Source of the DNA: Chaetorhynchus papuensis
Taxonomy: Eukaryota; Chordata; Aves; Passeriformes; Rhipiduridae
DNA: 64,000 nt
Reading direction: 5' to 3'
NCBI GenBank assembly: GCA_013396525.1
Contig: VWYX01000409.1
Coordinates: 62,001-126,000 of the forward strand
Below, piece by piece: positions 39,669 through 52,462 of this stretch. The notes under the pieces are model-generated. The model searched no databases. It worked only from the letters and a program-made list of their open reading frames with translations, and was not told where the DNA came from. Position numbers and translations under genes: made by a program. The number at the start of each line of letters is the position of its first letter. The stretch's first letter is position 1.

Positions 39669-41891
39669 AGAAAAGTGTAGATCAGTTTGGTTTTCTTAAT
39701 TTCCAGCTGTACTCCCCAAAAGAAGCATCCTATGTCTGTTCCTTTCACAATTCTGTCAAAAGAAAGGAAGGGTTTGACACAGAAATAAAATTGCAGAATT
39801 CTGAGTTAATACTGTAGCAGTCATACTCATTTTTACATATTTCCTCTTACAAAATAAACTTTTTGTAAAGGTTATGTGCTCTTTCAGGTACAAAGAGTAA
39901 TAATTTGACCCCTGCTACTTTTTTTGTCCATCTTTGGGAGGGGAAAGTAGGTGAAACCCTATAGCTTGGGATTTTGTCTTTATGGTTGTGCTGTGCAAGG
40001 CTGTCCTTGATACTTCATGCTTATTTGGTCACGGGAGCATATTTTCTCAATTAAATGCTGATCTCTGAAACACAATTGTTATTTTATTGAATACATGAAA
40101 TGAAGGACCAGGCTGTGGAAGGGAAGCAGCATCAGAACAAATTGTGACTTTGCACTTCAAGCCTGGTATCTCACCAGAGGTCGTTGTTAGGGCCCAGTTC
40201 ATCTCAAAATGCACACTGGCTTTGAAGTAACATCCCTTGATGCCCTTGCCTGTATGTCTAGCTCTGATCAAAAATCTCTTTGTCACTGTATATCTTGTGA
40301 AACAATCAATCTGAATCCCTCGAGGGGTGATCTTTGGGAAAGAACTGTGTTCTTTGTTGTGTTCCCCAACAGTAAGGGGAGTTGTAAACGGGTTTCAGAT
40401 GGATGATGTTCTAGGGCAAAGAGAAGAATCCACCCTTTAAAACATATCCATGCTGAAAAATGCGTTGCAGGAGAGAAAGATGTGTTAGGAGGCGTAGTTT
40501 CAGCATGGTTATAATTTCAGATAAAGACTATAAATTTTAAGGTTATGACTACTGGTATAAGTGGCACTGCATGTTTAGTACTTTATCCTTGTTCTTACTA
40601 AACTTACTCGATACTTCACGTTGATTTGGTCACTTGGTTCTTACCCTCTTTAGTCTGCATCCTTATCCTGTTTACCAGTACTGCTTTTGCATATTAGTGG
40701 CTTTAAGAGGAAGCACTGGAAAATAACTCAGTTCCTCTAAAGTAATTCTTAATTCATTGTGAATCTTAAGAAATCCAAAGCCACACATTTTTACCTCTTC
40801 TGTTGCCTATATACTTTCACATAAACAATGTGTGAACTGTGTTGTTCTTGTTGCATTGACTCTGGATCAGCTGAGGATGATAGGAAATCATCTTATTTGA
40901 ACCAGAGACTTGAAGAGATTTTTCCTCTATTTAATAGGGAGATGCTAAAAGTTCACAGGGGTGTTGATATAAATTATAAAGTATAATTTTCATCTTGATT
41001 TGAAAAGAAGGATGTATTTTATATTTTAGCAACTCTTTAAAGGTACAAGAGGTCTTTAAAGAATAACGGAGTAAATGTAAGTCACTCTTATTTCTGATCA
41101 GTTCTGTCATAATCTATGTGAATCAGGAACAGTCATCTAATACCACTTAAGCATCTAAGCTTAGTTAGGAAGAACATTATCTGAAATAGAAATGCAGTGT
41201 ACCTGTCAAAACAATCTTGCTTGCTGCTGATCTTAGCTTCGTAAAATAGAACTTTTTGGATTGCTTAATACTTTTTGGTGACTTCCCTTTCTAATAAAAA
41301 GAGCAGATGAAAAGTAATTTTGTTTCATCTCTTGTATTAGAGGCTTTCGGTGCGGTTTTTCAGGTTATAGATTCTAGCAAACATTTAGCTTCCTTTTATA
41401 TAATTGTGAATGGCGATTATTAAATAAATTGTCGTATCATGGTAGAAATTGATTTAAAACATCAAGCACTCATCTAAGTTTCAGGGTATTTTTTGTTTGT
41501 TTCACGTTTTGGTTGACTTTCTTTTTTTTAATAATTATATTTGGGTTTTGCATTTTATAGTAACGCAGATTTGATTACTTGGATGCTATTATGTCCAGCC
41601 AGCAGGAGATGATAATTTTCTCTTCCTTGTCCTATTTTCAGCTAGAAACCCCTCTGTATTTTGTGTTAGTAGTTTAAATAAGCCGCTGTGCCCTGGTGCT
41701 GAGCGTGTGGTGTTCAGCTGCCCGCCGGGTTAAATCACCTCAGTCCTTTCAGGGGAGTTTTCTACCCCTGAGCGAATAACTGGGCACTCTGACACTGAGG
41801 AGCTCTAGCTCATGCTGCCATCCCAGCAGCCTGGTTTGTCATCCTCTGACCTCATGTCTGCACAGAAGAGAGGGGAGCACAGCAGTGGAAA

Positions 41892-41909
41892 TTTTTTTTT
41901 TTTTTTTTT
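41892..41909 (-). repeat. T18 run (poly(A) on minus strand)
   Basis: Uninterrupted T18. If it were a minus-strand retroposon tail, the body would lie to the right; nothing recognisable is there. Listed as a homopolymer. Confidence 0.85.
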
Positions 41910-42215
41910 ACAATACAACAGCACAGCTGCTTGTATAGAGGAGTCATTTTGTCAATCCTGGGCACGTTTGTAGCGAATTATTGAATGCAGCAGCATCACG
42001 TTGAGATGGATACAATGCTGTGCACAGGGTTGTGCTGTCCATAGTTGAGCAAAATAGAGCAGAGCATCCACTTTGGCCTGTGGACATCCTTAGTGCACCC
42101 GCTCTAAAATACCTGCAGAAGATACTGATGCCTTAGGTTTTAACTTCTATATTTTTCAAATCCTGTACTGCCCACTCTGTAACTCTGAAGTTTCTTGTAT
42201 CCTGTTAATTTCTGC

Positions 42216-42558
42216 TGTCTCGTGCTGGGCAGACACAACAAAGCCTCTCTGGGCCTGCTCTCCAAGGACACCCAGACCGTCCTAGGCCCAAAAAGCATAA
42301 ACCAAAGAACCTCTAAGGGGGCAAACTTAAGAAAATTTCCTCATTTAACTAAGCTTTAATTTGGAGATTTACCCCGAGATGGAAAAGAACCAAAACCTTT
42401 AAAGTTTTAAAAAACCCGGGACTCTCGTCCCTTCCCAGGGTCCATCTGGCAGCGGCCTCTGGCTCCCCAGGGGTACCTTTGAAGGCCTTTCAAATAAATA
42501 CCCACCTTTATTCCCTTACTCCTGTCTGATCTCTGTTTTTAGGAGGCCTCTTAAGGCA
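42216..42558 (+). mobile_element. Probable solo LTR of an endogenous retrovirus
   Basis: A block of about 340 bp, more GC-rich than its flanks, that begins TGTCTCGTGCTGGGC and ends CTCTTAAGGCA, so it has TG...CA ends. It contains an AATAAA signal (about 42494) followed by a pyrimidine-rich stretch and ctgtctgatctctg, the arrangement expected of R-U5 in avian LTRs. A TTAAAAAA stretch about 90 bp before the poly(A) signal could serve as a TATA-like element. No primer-binding site or gag/pol/env sequence follows, so it would be a solo LTR. No matching target-site duplication is visible at these ends, so the exact borders, and the call itself, are not secure. Confidence 0.5.
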
Positions 42559-43780
42559 TCAATACCACAGATAACAAAGTGGTTTTGTCTGTAGTTACGT
42601 CATTCACATCAACTGCTTATTCAAAGAAAGTAATCAAAATGGGCAAAAAAAAAAAAAAACAAACCGAAAGAAGCCATGGGGTAGTCCCCATTATCATAGG
42701 CCATATTTTCACTTCTTTCTTCAAAGGCATTGCACTGAGTGCTTTACCTTGGCGAGCTGAGGTGAAGCGTTTGCAGGGCTGTAGGGACAGCATGTGTTCA
42801 TGTAGCAGAGAAGCAGTGCACAGCATTTAGTGTATTTTGTCCATTCAAAAAATAATTTGGCTTTTGACCAATTTGTATGGGTTGTTTTTTGAGGTTTTTT
42901 TATGTTTGAAAATAAATCCTCTGCCTTGAGAATCTTTTTGGTTGGTTTTTAGAGATAGAAGGTAAAGTGATGACGAGGAAATCGTATCTTGCTCTCCCAC
43001 AACCTGATGAATGTTGTCATATTTGGGAACTTCAGGACAAAATGTAATTTTCGTGTAGCTTTTAAGGTATTACTGTTTCTCTGTAAGCAGTATAAACACC
43101 AAAAGGCAAAATATCTTCTAGAGTTCTCTTAGTTTCTAATGACCAAGGGATTATAAAATATAAATACAACCTCTATTTAAATTGTAGAGTTTGAGTCAAG
43201 AACAACAGTAATAATCTCTCAACAGGACTAGATAATAGTTATTTTTAAATTAAGCATTTTTTGTTTGGTTGGTTTGTTCTTAATTACATATTAGGAAGGA
43301 AAATTCTGCAAAATCTGAGGTAGAATCTTTATGTGTTTTCATTTCATAAATTTAAATGCTTTCTATCTGGGGGAATTAATTATATTTTTTTTAGCTTGTG
43401 CATGATCAGCAGTTGGCAACTCTGTTCCTATGCAGTCTTTGTTATTGGAAACAATGCATAAATGCCAAAGACAGAAACTTTATTTCAAATCAGTATTTTT
43501 CATTGAATTAAAAAAAAAAACAAAGTAGAATTAACAAAAAATGAACACCACATGTGATCATGTGGGAAATGGAAAAAAAAAAAAGGAAATCCTTCACATA
43601 GTGACCTCATTGGTTTATCTCTGACAGCGCCTGCCTCTGTCCACTACCACTACTGGATTGGTGAGGCTGATCTCAATTAAAAACATTCAAGTGAAAGTGT
43701 GCTTCCCTGAGAAGTTATTAATTACAGCAGGAAAAAGAAAGCTACAGTAAAAGAAAATAATTTTAAAAAGAATGATATCT

Positions 43781-43841
43781 AAAACAAAAAACCAAAACAT
43801 CAACAGCAAAAAAAACCAACAAAAACAAGTAACAACAAAAA
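43781..43841 (-). repeat. A/C tract (T/G tract on minus strand)
   Basis: About 60 bases of A runs broken by C or AAC/ACC units, with very few T or G. Mirror image of the T/G tracts elsewhere. Confidence 0.75.
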
Positions 43842-46800
43842 TATTGTACATATTTCCAGGATTTCTTCTATGGTAATTTTATACAAGAGCCACACTAAAA
43901 TTGGTTAGAGTGATTTTGTGGCTTATGGATATTTCCCACTGGAAATGATGTAGTGAATCAGAACAGGTTTATGTGCTGTAGCAGCACACTCCTATCTTCA
44001 GTGGGAATTTATGATGCAGCTGTTAAGCCTCAGACTCCCTGCAAATTTCCCTGTGAGTAAAGGATTAGTTTTTGTGGTGGAAGTTATTCCATCCCAATAT
44101 AAGCAACACTTTATTCAGTGATTTTGTTTGCGTAGCCCCGCACCAAAGATTAAAAAAACACCTTTACAGTGCAATCTTTTTGGAGAATTTGCATGTCTTC
44201 TCAGCCAGCTGCAAAGTTCCTGTCTGGAGAGGCAGCACCCCCAAAACAAACAAAGTTTTCTGATTAATTGGTTTGTCTCAGTGTAGCTGTTTCAGGGATG
44301 GGGCAGGAATCAGCCTCCTGCAAGAAAGAAGTTGTTCTTTTTGAACCAGTGCTTAATGTGACACTGCATCAGACCATCTGTCTGATGAGCAGGAGCTCCA
44401 GGAGAGCAGATTGCAAAGGTACTGAGTGGTGGGGTTGTTCAGGGGTGAAGAAAAATCTGTTCCGTTTCGATCTCTTGGGGGCTAATCTTCAGATGCTGTG
44501 AAATCTGTTTATTCTTTTGACTTTAGTGGAGCTTAAGGATGTATATCAGTTCAGGATCTTGTTCTCTTCCCCGTCTATATTTCGACCAAGTCAAGTGAGA
44601 AATAAATCCTTGCTGAAGAGGCAAGCAATTCCCTTTTATTCCTCTCTTGATTTGGATAAGATCTGGCATTTTCAAGAATTTATTAGATTTGCAATGTCCT
44701 TTGGTTCTCTTTTTATGTATGGAAAAAAAGGCTTCATTTCACCTCTGCTCCTTTTTTTGTTGAGGTTTTTTTTTTTTTGTTGCTGTAAAGAATCTGTGCA
44801 CTTACTACTGGATTAAATTTAACCTGAGATGAATATTTTCCTGTCAGTGCTTTCTGTTGTTAGACCAATGTTTGAAAACAGAAAAATCCTCATCTAACCT
44901 CCAATTTAAGAGACAGGAAATGGTATATAAAGAATTGCATCAAGCACAAGGCCTGCTTTGACAACAAATTATTCCTAACTGCGAAAGTTACAAAAAGTCT
45001 TATAAAAATATTTTCTGCGCTACAAAATATATTTGCAATTAAAATAATGTGGTTGGTCAAACTGGAATGGAAAACTAACCTTTATATTCAGGGAGGAAAA
45101 TTATAGACAAAATGCTTAAATACAAAATAATCTGCCTTTTTAAGGGGAGTATACGGTAAATATTTATCTATTCCCTCAAAAAAGGAAAAAAAAAAAAAAA
45201 AGATTGTGTAATTTTCTTTTGGCAGCATTTATTTAAACTTAATTCAGTTGCTTAAGATAAGGTATCTAATGCCACATAAGATGCTTTAATGAGATGAGAT
45301 GTAGCCATGAGATGTGCCTGGAGTAGATCAACATGACACAACATCTTTGTGAGGTTTGAGAGTGTCTGGTCAGGATACCTCAGGCTCTGTTGTATGGCAC
45401 AGGACACTTGTGTTTGAGCAGCAGAACCACTCCCAGAATAACTCAGCCACTGGATCCTGGTTCCCTGTTGCGATTATTAGTTTTGGTTATAAACTTTTTA
45501 TCCTTATAGGTCATTGAATGAGGAGTAACCCTTTCTTTAATTCTCTGCAATTTAATTTCCTGAGTATTAAATAGTAATTTGTGTGGTTTTTATGCGTTCT
45601 GCTTTTAACATGTCGTTTTAATGTTCACTTTCATGTAGTCTCAGAGTTAACTTAAAAAAGGTTTGGAAGTCTTTGAATTTCTCGGAAACCAGGGCTGTAG
45701 AGGAAACTGTTTTGATAAAAGAAAACATGAAGTCAAACCCAGTACTATCAGGACATGAAAGGCACAACAAGCAGTGTATCAAACCGGAATGAGCTGATAA
45801 TAGTGCTCCCTGTGGTGGGGATGACACTCATCTGCAAAAAGAAGAGAGATGAGCCCTAAGATGTGTTCCTCTGCTATCAGACAGCAGTTCCTCAATACCT
45901 CTGAAGATACAGCTTTCCAAAAAGTCATAGTCCACTTGATGAATTTTGAGTTTCACAGGCAGTTTTCGTGGTGCCTAAATGGTGTTGTTCGTTCATTAAT
46001 TGACAGTGTGAAAACCAAAGTATTGCTCTTTCAAATGAGACATGTTTTCCTATCACTAATGCTTTTGATGTCCTAGAAAGCATCATAAAGGTACCTGGCA
46101 GTTAAAGACATGTGAAAAAGTGTCTATTTACATGGGAGGTGATACGTCATCCGCATTAGGTAGTGGAGTAGGAGAAAAAATAATTTAAAAAATAAAAAAG
46201 ATAGTTGACTGTTTCTCACCACATAAAAATCAGGGAGGTACATGAATTATAGCTGCCTGATGACCTGTAATTGTGTTTGGACAAATGTTTTGGAAGCAGT
46301 CATATTTTAAATATCAAGTACTATCTCTCCTAGAAGAGAATAGAGAACAATCCAGCTGTTCCTTTCTCAGAGCTTGGTAATGTGTGAGCCCTCCTCCTAC
46401 AGGTAATATATTCTAAATCTGTTTTTCAATTCCACAAAGCATAATTCTTATGAAACCTGGCACTTTTTTTTCCCCCAAAACATTTTCTTCTAAAGGTATT
46501 GTTCTACTTCTAATAACTGTCATTTGTTTCTCATGTAAAATTAAAATATATTTTCCCTTTATATTATATTAAAATATTGATGAAATAGCATTCACTGGAA
46601 GGCTGATATTTCTTCTTGCAATAGTTTTAAGCTGTCATGTTAAGTCAGAACTTACTGTGTCCTCCCCTAATATTTTATTTTTTTCAGAAGAGAGAAGTAA
46701 GACTTAAGTCTGGTTTAAAGCAACCCTTTTCTGTAAATGCATTATAAATTTTCTAATTTGTTTAAAGATAAACCAGGTAATAATAAATACTTCTGCTTCC

Positions 46801-47187
46801 CTGGGTGTAAAGAAATGCATGTATTTGTGTCTAGGTGCAAATGTGAGAGAGAGCATGTATATGCATGAGCAACAGGAATTTTGCCTACTCTCTGTATCCT
46901 TGTATCCTCTGTTTCGTTGATTCCTCATTCATTGTGTGCAGGCAAATAACAAGGGAAGTTAATTAACCAACCATTTGTAGAGAGTAGTTATAACAGTGAA
47001 CAGGAAAAAGAAATAGAAAGGTATATTTTTTTATTCTTTAATTACTGCTTTGCACCATTTACCATTCCTCTACTAAACATCTTTATTTTCTGTTTTAACT
47101 TCAAGTGTAATGTTTCTGCAGAAAATGTTTTTGGATTGCCTTATGTGCAGTGGTTATTAAGGAGGTTAAAAGGTTTTTAAGGTGGTT

Positions 47188-47209
47188 AAAGAGACAGGCC
47201 TGTCTCTTT
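47188..47209. repeat. 22-bp perfect palindrome
   Basis: aaagagacagg (47188-47198) joined directly to cctgtctcttt (47199-47209) with no spacer. Just upstream, aaggaggttaaa and aaggtggttaaa form a 20-bp-period direct repeat (47159-47190). Could be a binding site for a symmetric dimer or simply chance; no known site recognised. Confidence 0.9.
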
Positions 47210-47406
47210 CCTGCCTGAGCAGGGAGATTTCAGGAACATATTTGACTCTAAACTTTTTTCCTACAAAAGCCTTCACTCTTATTAGTAACCAGGCCCAGGA
47301 ACTTTAATTTTCAAGTGTCTGTTGCAGACACCTTTTTTACTTTGGGTTGGCTTGGTCTTATTTTATTTTCCATTCTGGAGTATTTTCTAGATTACATGAG
47401 AATACA

Positions 47407-47668
47407 CCACAGAATAAATTAGGATGGAATAAAGCTCTGAAATCAGAGTCCCAGCCAGGACTAAACACCCGATGCCAACGAAACCATGGCAGTGAGTGCC
47501 ACATGCAGTCTTTCCTTAAACACCCCCTGGGACAGCGACTCCAACACCTCCCTGGGCAGCCCATTCCAATGTCTAATCACCTCTTCTGTGAAGAAATTCT
47601 TCCTGGTGTCCAACCTAAACCTCCCCTGGCACAGCTGAAGGCTACATCTTCTCATCCTGATTTTCTGA
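47407..47668 (-). mobile_element. CR1 LINE fragment, 3' end, about 260 bp
   Basis: Reading +, it starts at a degraded CR1 tail (ccacagaataaattagg) and continues through actccaacacctccctgg, gcagcccattccaatgtct, gtgaagaaattcttcctg and gtccaacctaaacctcccc, all typical of the reverse complement of avian CR1 3' regions. 5'-truncated, no RT domain. Frames overlapping it (47347-47706 + and 47358-47679 -) are by-products of the repeat. Confidence 0.92.
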
Positions 47669-48882
47669 CAAATGATCAATTCTGCTTTTGGAAATTATTT
47701 GAGTAACAAGCACAATACATTCCTCATACAGACTGCAAAAATGAGGAGAATAAACTGGCTTTCTGACACCTTCTGATATGATTCTGAAGGTTCATGTGCA
47801 AGCCTGGAGATGTATATAGGAGCAGTAGATTGTCTGAGCATCAATCTCAGGAAGCCACTGAGACAGACAACCAGCAAAGAGTATAAACCCAAGGGAGTGC
47901 CCGAGACTGTTCATCCTTTGATGATTTATATTTCAAAAATGGTTATTCTGTCTCTGCCTGGCATCTTTAGTCAATTCAGTGCAAATAGCCCATGAACATG
48001 AGTATGCAAACTGTATGTATCTACATAAAGCCTTACAAAAATGTGCCCTGCTCTTTTTTTTTTTTTTAATAATACAGTTTATGCATTTAACAGAATAGAG
48101 AAAAAGGTTCTTTCTGTACCTTTAAAATGTCTTCCATTTTCATGTTGTAGCACTAACAAAAACTAGCAATCCTTCTTTCTAGAAAACTAATAGCTAAACC
48201 TTAATCCCTGTGTCCCTCTTCTGATGTTTCTAGATTTTGGGCTAATGAACAGGGCCATTTCTTAGCCTTACACTTTAGTTTCATAAACTGTTACTTTGCT
48301 CTTGATTATGAAGTTATTTTAAACTTATCTAACCTTATTAACAATGAGTATCAATACTTCCTCTGCCCCTTTGGCCTTAGAGACACCGGTGCCAGGATCT
48401 GTAGTCACAAACAGAGTGACACTTTTGGCTTCAGCACCTCAAGTCCCCATAGTGTGTTGTCACAACTGTGCTCTGAAAAATTGTTTGGAGCACCCCATAG
48501 CAACAATTTCATAGGAATTATGCTTGAAATAGGTCTTCCTGAGCATTATTGTTGTTTGCAAAGTAGATTGTTCTCATAACTGAGGGAATCATGACAAGAA
48601 GAAGAATAATTTAAGCATGAGGGGCATGGGCTTCTCTCCCATCTGTTCCACCTGTCTGGGGAAGGGTGGTGAGAGGTTTCTCATAAAGCTCCTATTGGTT
48701 TTTTTCCCCTCTGGACCAAGGTTATTGTTAGCCTAATAACAGTTCAGTGATCTGATTTTTAGAGTTTATATTTCCCCTTCACACCACCAGCCTTTTCAGG
48801 GTTTATCCTCACGCATGTGCACGCCCCACAACCCCTGAGGCTGACACCACAAAATCCTCTTGTCGCTGAAGTTCAATTTCCG

Positions 48883-48901
48883 AAAAAAAAAAAAAAAAAA
48901 A
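48883..48901 (+). repeat. poly(A) run, 19 bases
   Basis: Uninterrupted A19, following a CpG-containing segment. No target-site duplication found for it. Confidence 0.9.
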
Positions 48902-48983
48902 GAGCATCTCAGACTGCCAGGCCAGTGAAGTCCATCTCCCTTCTTCCCCGGGCTGCAGAAAGGCCATGAAAATGATAGGAAGC

Positions 48984-49222
48984 AAATATTGTCCCACAGC
49001 TCTGTGAGCTGTGACAAGGGAGGGCTTGTTGATGGTTTGACAGGTCTTAGAGGAGCTGATACGTTTGATGCAGGTCAGTTCCCAGCTCAGACTTCAAAGT
49101 TCTCCAGAAACCAGCGCTGCTTGATGGAGGAGCCTGAAAGAATCCAGCTCGAAAAGAAATCAACCAGAACAACTTTTCAACCTAAAGGGGAAAAAAAAAA
49201 AAAAAAAAAAAGATAAATATTG
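48984..49222 (+). mobile_element. Possible poly(A)-tailed retroposed segment
   Basis: A 21-base poly(A) tract (49191-49211) ends a segment of about 200 bp. The 8-mer aaatattg occurs at 48984-48991 just before the segment and at 49215-49222 just after the tail, the layout of a target-site duplication. A frame of about 75 codons is open across the segment, but I do not recognise the product, and the frame runs into Lys codons from the tail. The repeat is short and AT-rich, so chance is a real alternative. Confidence 0.2.
49191..49211 (+). repeat. poly(A) run, 21 bases
   Basis: Longest A run in the window, preceded by GGGG. Possibly the tail of the segment described at 48984-49222. Confidence 0.95.
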
Positions 49223-52200
49223 AGAGCACTCTCTGAAATGCTCTTGATTATTTCAGACATATAAAGGAATGATAACACTAATTCAGCTTCTGCTTTTCAG
49301 AGGCAATTCAAAATTATGCTGCTGCTTAAGCATTTTGGAGGATGAATTTATTAGTAAATTGAAAAGTAAATATAATGCGCTACACAGGGGGAAAGGCTTT
49401 ATCAACTCCCTTAAAACTGAGGCAACATGTGTAAGTTTTGCCTGGGTAATTAATAATCATTATTTTTAGCCATTATGGAGAAGTGAATTTAAGGCAGTGA
49501 ATACAGTGAATTTAAAATTGGGTCTCCAGCAACGAAAATGAATCAGTCTTTGTAGTCTAACCCTAGAATTCAGATTGTTAAAATGCTACACAGAGGGTCC
49601 AGCTGCGGGAAGCTTTTGTTGAATACATTTTCTTTAAATTGTAATCCTATACGAACTCCCAGTAAACTGTAACGAGAGTAGATTCAATCATCAATTATTT
49701 GAGAAAAAAATATGCCCTTTATTGGTTGTCTGCAGATCATTATTTTGTCAGAACGAGCAGACCTGAAGGAAAGGGGGTAATTTTGATGCCAGCATTCCGG
49801 TAGTGCTGCAGTCTGTCTTGCTGTGCACGATTGTGAGCTGAAGAGGTTAACATGAAAAACAAATTACTGTGCTTTTCTGTAGTCTTCATTAACGATGTAC
49901 TTCAGCAGAAAAAGGAAGAGACAACAAGTGGGAATGGTACCAGCTTTGCAGGCTGAATTGGTATTCTGCTGTGCACAGTGCTTTTTTACTCACTGGCAGC
50001 AAGATGACTTGTTTTTTCCAATTTTTGGTGGTAAAGGGTCAGGAAACAGTATTAACTAAGGCAAGCGATTAGAAAGAATTAAATTGAAAACTTTTTTTCT
50101 GCCCAGCAGAAGTCAGCACAAAAACTTCCTTACTTTGCTTAGGGGTGATTTATCAATTCCTCCTCTCCCCCACCCCCATGATGTTGAACCTCAAGTGCCA
50201 CTTGCACAAAGGATACTATTTGATCCTCGAAGTTGTTGCTTTTTATTCATGTGGGAACATGTTTCTTAAAGCACATTTTGAGGTGTTTCAGGTGTTTCTT
50301 TTTGTGTGTACAATAAGCCTCGCTCTAGCTCATGTAGTTGTTAAGGAATGATTTTAGATATGCAAGGAATGATGAAATATATTTTTTCTGACCTGTATAT
50401 TATCAAGCAACTTGGGATTCTGAAGAGTATTTTGGGAAGTCAATATGGCAGTGGCTACAGAAAAATAACAGCATTTGGCTTTCGCACTTGTCTAATATTT
50501 ATTTTCTGTCCTCAGAAAATATACCTGACACTACTCGATATCAGGCATTTTCAAGTCTCCATTGTCCCAGGTCCTCTTCAGTAATGGTCCCATTGGAGAA
50601 ATACTCCAGGAAGTTTCATAAATTATTTTTTCAGTAAATGTCAGTATTTTGTTCTTCTCTTTTAGGTGAAAAACACACAGGTGATTTACACTGGTTTTTC
50701 CAAACTTTTCTGTTCTTGTATATTGAATGGCAAGGTTATTTATGTTAGGTTTCATTATTATTTAGGTTGTATTGGGGAGCAAATTTCACTTTTACAAATG
50801 ACAACATTTTGATTTCTCAGTTTTCTCGGAAAATACTGTTATTCATTTAATTTCTGTGTTTCTGTTCTTTGGGTCATGGAGGAAGGAAGGGTATTTTTTG
50901 CCTCTTCCTCATATTAGGGTTTAGTTTTAGTCTCTGCGGAGGTTGACAAGTAACAAGCAGATCAGCTCTTCTAAAATTCATTGTTGAAACAACTAATTTA
51001 TTCATTTATTTAACTGACTACTCTCTCTAACTTGTTTAATGATTTTAGTGATACCCACCACCCACACACATGCCTGGAATGCACGTTTTACAAAATTAAA
51101 GCACAAAATTAAGGAAGAAATAGTTTTGGAAGAAGTGTAAAGAAGAAATTCTGTCAGTGTTACACTTCCAAGAACGTAAAACTATAAAGAACATTTGTGC
51201 TGTCAAAGAAGGTCTTTTTCAGTAACCATGGGAACTAGAACTGTGCAGTGTTCCCCTTAATTCATTTGGGGGTGTCCACTATGGGCAAAGAGTACATAAA
51301 TAATTATGTACATTTGCTGTTATTTTAGACTGAAACATATTTGCTGTTGTTTTGTTCAGAAGAGTCCTCAAAACATCTGCTTACCTAGTGATTTTGCAAA
51401 TCAAAATTTTTATTTATGAGATCTAAAAATCAAAATTCTTTGAGAAAGAGTGTTGAACTTGGAAACTGCTCAGGAACTTCATCATTTAACTTGTGTTTTA
51501 CCACCAAATGTAACCCACAGTGGATTCTGTGTAAAGAAAGCTTTCCAAGCAGCCCATGTTACCTCGTGGATGCCCAACCTCCCAGCAGGTCTCATTGCTA
51601 CCAGTGGAAATGGGACTTGTTTACTTGCTATTTATAGTTTATTTCACATTTGATGTTGCTTATTAAGGAGTTCCTGAACACCTCACAGGCACAAATATAT
51701 AAAGATAAATAGAGAGGGGAGTTAGTTAATGTTAAATTCCATTTAAATAGTTTCCACCTGTTAAAATTAGAACCAAGTGCTAAAATAAATTCAGCAGAGT
51801 CCTTCTGGAGTATTACATGTTGCAATTAAACTGTGAGATTTGTTAAGACTTGCAAACACAATTGATTTTCTTTTACTAGCACATATTAAGGGCTTTTCTA
51901 TTATATTGCATTTATTAATAAGCCATTTGACACATTTCTAATAAGAATCTGCATCCTTCAGCCATAGGTTACCCTCACTGTGCTTAAACAAACTACCTCT
52001 AAATCGGAAAAGCACTGCAAGTTTCATAAGAGAATGCCCAAACCCAAATTTGCTCCATTTCCCTGTCTGTCTCTTGAGACCCTTGATGACTGTTCTCAGT
52101 CACTTCAGCATTATTCTGTCACTGTGTTGCCTCATTTAAAAAAAAATAAATAAATCACCTTTCACAGCCTACACAGACATGCCATTTAAACTTGGGGTTC

Positions 52201-52462
52201 TATTTCTCTCATCCAGCGTTTTAGAATGTAATAGAATTATCTCCTGCATGCTTTCCTGAGAAAATTAAATTCTGGGAAGGCTTCCAGTTCTCGTCACCTT
52301 TTACTTGTGGTGGCTACCACTACGGAGAAAAAAAAAGATAACATTACTAATTTTGTGCCAGTCTTGGCAAGCTTCCATTAGTTCTAATGTAGTCATGAGA
52401 TTCTTGTGGATACATGAGCTTTTTGATACTTTCCTTTGTCGTTTTTTGCTATTTGAGTCTGT

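Larger units (their letters stand above)
32481..42215. other. AT-rich non-coding DNA with regulatory candidates
   Basis: No gene recognised; frames are 60 to 103 codons. A less AT-rich patch at about 35740-35930 contains a CTCF-like core. A repeat-free AT-rich stretch at about 39300-39590 with many TAAT/ATTA cores resembles a conserved non-coding element. A TAAA simple repeat lies at 39650-39668, a palindrome at 39536-39557, and a 24-bp imperfect direct repeat at 40009-40032 and 40610-40633. A GC-richer patch at about 41680-41890 ends in an 18-base T run at 41892-41909. The cause of that composition change is unknown; it lies only 300 bp before the LTR-like block. Confidence 0.7.
42559..47406. 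other. AT-rich non-coding DNA, no gene recognised
   Basis: Frames of 63 to 99 codons without recognisable families. Holds A14 (42645-42658), A/C-rich tract 43781-43841, A16 (45186-45201), a small hairpin at 43548-43565 (ccacatg, loop tgat, catgtgg), and a 22-bp perfect palindrome at 47188-47209. No repeat family recognised. Confidence 0.75.

Noticed and set aside
47347..47706. 119-codon + frame and overlapping minus frames
   Set aside because: Lie largely on the CR1 3' region, which is untranslated in the element.
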